From JBFAPK01 sp040676675 (GTDB taxonomy: Bacteria > Actinomycetota > Actinomycetes > Mycobacteriales > Micromonosporaceae): DNA of 5,739 nt. How positions within the stretch are numbered: the first letter of the stretch is position 1; every line of letters begins with the position of its first letter. Below the pieces are notes generated by a model that saw only the letters and a program-made list of their open reading frames with translations, was not told the origin of the DNA and made no database searches. The stretch covers positions 1 to 5,739 of the forward strand of contig NZ_JBFAPK010000076.1 in NCBI RefSeq assembly GCF_040676675.1. Direction: 5' to 3'. The translations under genes and the position numbers were made by a program. Of this stretch, positions 5,072-5,739 are shown one piece after another.

Positions 5072-5470
5072 GTGCCGGATATTCGCAACCTGGAGGAGTT
5101 TGCCGAGTACGCCCACCAGCAGGTGGAGCGGGTTCAACGGATGCAGGAGGACCTGGCGAGCCAGTACGGCACCGCCGAGTCGCCGCGCGGCCTCGTCCGC
5201 GCCCGTACCGGCCCCGGTGGGGCGATCCAGGAGCTGCGGATCGACCCGAGCGCGCTGCGGCTGCCGCCGGACGAGGTCGAGGCCGAGGTCACCGCCGCGG
5301 TCAACGCGGCACAGCGGGAGTACGCCGAGCGGGCCGACGCGATCATGGCGCCGATCCTGAACCTGCGCCCGAGCGAACAGTCCATCGACGTCATGGAGGC
5401 CGGCATGCGCCGCCTCGACGCGCTCGCCGACGACCTAGACCGCCTCGCCCGCCGCGACACCTTCCGCTGA
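5072..5470 (+). CDS. YbaB/EbfC family nucleoid-associated protein
   Basis: This 132-residue protein fits the YbaB/EbfC DNA-binding family. A long N-terminal helix (about 5-31, HQQVERVQRMQEDL) leads into a beta region, 40-59, with GLVRARTGPGGAIQELRID, the family's glycine-rich 'v.v.v.g.G.v..v.id' pattern. A P-x-D/E turn (65-70) is followed by a long helix, 68-95, and a charged C-terminal helix, 105-130. Family members are dimers that bind DNA and shape the nucleoid. Actinobacterial copies are frequently found next to WXG/EspC T7SS genes, although why is not established. The start is GTG with GGAAAGG (5058-5064) seven bases upstream. It is slightly longer than the usual 100-115 residues because of the C-terminal extension. 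It diverges from the EspC/WXG operon and precedes another possible T7SS-type gene. Confidence 0.85.
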   Translation: MPDIRNLEEFAEYAHQQVERVQRMQEDLASQYGTAESPRGLVRARTGPGGAIQELRIDPSALRLPPDEVEAEVTAAVNAAQREYAERADAIMAPILNLRPSEQSIDVMEAGMRRLDALADDLDRLARRDTFR

Positions 5471-5483
5471 CCCACCCCGTCGA

Positions 5484-5495
5484 CCGGCGCGCCGG
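5484..5495. repeat. 12-base perfect palindrome
   Basis: CCGGCGCGCCGG is its own reverse complement, 13 bases after the YbaB-family stop. In such GC-rich DNA a chance origin is possible. It may be a minor hairpin ahead of the larger terminator-like stem. Confidence 0.4.
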
Positions 5496-5506
5496 CGTCG
5501 GGCGAA

Positions 5507-5555
5507 ACCCCGTTCACCGTCCTCGCGAAGCGGTGGTCGCGAGGACATCCGGGGT
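5507..5555 (+). terminator. two-tier hairpin after the YbaB/EbfC gene
   Basis: The inner stem pairs GTCCTCGCGA (5519-5528) perfectly with TCGCGAGGAC (5537-5546) around an eight-base loop. An outer stem pairs ACCCCG (5507-5512) with CGGGGT (5550-5555), separated by internal loops of 6 and 3 bases. The inner stem starts 48 bases after the stop codon. There is no T-run. The likely role is termination of the YbaB-family transcript, or partial termination before the gene starting near 5697. Confidence 0.65.
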
Positions 5556-5696
5556 ATTGGACCCGCCGCCCGACCGGCACGCACCACGGCCGGCGCACGA
5601 CGCCGACGGTGCCACAGGAGCCCGGATCGCCCCGCCCGGCCGAAAGGTGAAGAGCAAGCCGGTCGCACCCGGCAGCGTGGTAAAGGTGGGGCCGCC

Positions 5697-5739
5697 GTGC
5701 CCGGCGAAGACATCAAGCCTGACGGGATTCGCCGGGCAC
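5697..5739 (+). CDS. start of a possible type VII secretion-type small protein (partial)
   Basis: A GTG at 5697 follows AAAGGTGG (5682-5689) with seven bases between, a good ribosome site. The 14 complete codons to the window edge read MPGEDIKPDGIRRA. An opening of the form 'x-I-x-x-D-G-hydrophobic-R-x-A' is typical of the first helix of EspC/WXG100-type proteins, and such genes commonly follow a YbaB-family gene. A competing frame from the GTG at 5647 is also open to the edge with good third-position GC, but it has a poor ribosome site and an unconvincing peptide. The sequence is too short for a firm family call. Confidence 0.45.
   Translation, partial: MPGEDIKPDGIRRA

Noticed and set aside
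4427..5137. Minus-strand frame spanning the divergent spacer
   Set aside because: It runs over the YbaB-family start, is Arg/Gly/Ala-rich, and is out of frame with the 200-residue protein whose stop overlaps the EspC-like start.
5647..5739. Plus-strand frame from the GTG at 5647, open to the edge
   Set aside because: Third-position GC is acceptable, but the ribosome site is too close to the start and the peptide is unconvincing. The overlapping frame at 5697 has better spacing and a T7SS-like N-terminus.
1..5739. tRNA, rRNA, CRISPR array, insertion sequence or phage attachment site
   Set aside because: I saw no cloverleaf sequence, regularly spaced repeats, transposase motif or terminal inverted repeats with target duplication on either strand.

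Overview
The window is very GC-rich. Its genes use almost only G or C at third codon positions, start with GTG or ATG after AAGG/GGAGG-type ribosome sites, and encode protein families typical of filamentous Actinobacteria. These are a secreted M14 carboxypeptidase of the Streptomyces griseus/Thermoactinomyces CPT type, a secreted C39-like cysteine peptidase, and WXG100/EspC-type type VII secretion (T7SS) substrates beside a YbaB/EbfC gene. A Micromonosporaceae or related actinomycete chromosome fits best. The genus assignment is inference.

Left half (1-3109): two exported peptidases are transcribed divergently. The minus-strand gene (167-1525) is a prepro zinc carboxypeptidase with all catalytic residues present. 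The plus-strand gene (1742-3109) has a signal peptide, a beta-rich N-terminal region and a C-terminal C39-type Cys-His-Asp domain. The 216-base divergent spacer is AT-richer than its surroundings in the middle. It holds an extended -10 for the carboxypeptidase and a 46-base interrupted dyad (1641-1686) that may be a shared operator. A short partial minus-strand reading frame leaves the window at the left edge, with a perfect hairpin over its possible start.

Middle (3110-3277): a convergent spacer is packed with strong GC hairpins, two of which compete for the same bases. It probably terminates transcription from both sides.

Right half (3278-5739): a tightly coupled minus-strand operon encodes, in order of transcription, an unrecognised 200-residue cytosolic protein, a 101-residue EspC-like T7SS substrate with a C-terminal YxxxD signal, and a 262-residue WXG-motif protein with a long hydrophobic segment. 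The genes are joined by an ATGA overlap and then a 3-base gap. Divergent from this operon is a YbaB/EbfC nucleoid-protein gene, followed by a large hairpin and the first codons of what looks like another T7SS-type small protein running off the right edge. No T7SS core component (EccC ATPase, EccD, mycosin) lies inside the window. This looks like a satellite effector cluster that would use secretion machinery encoded elsewhere.
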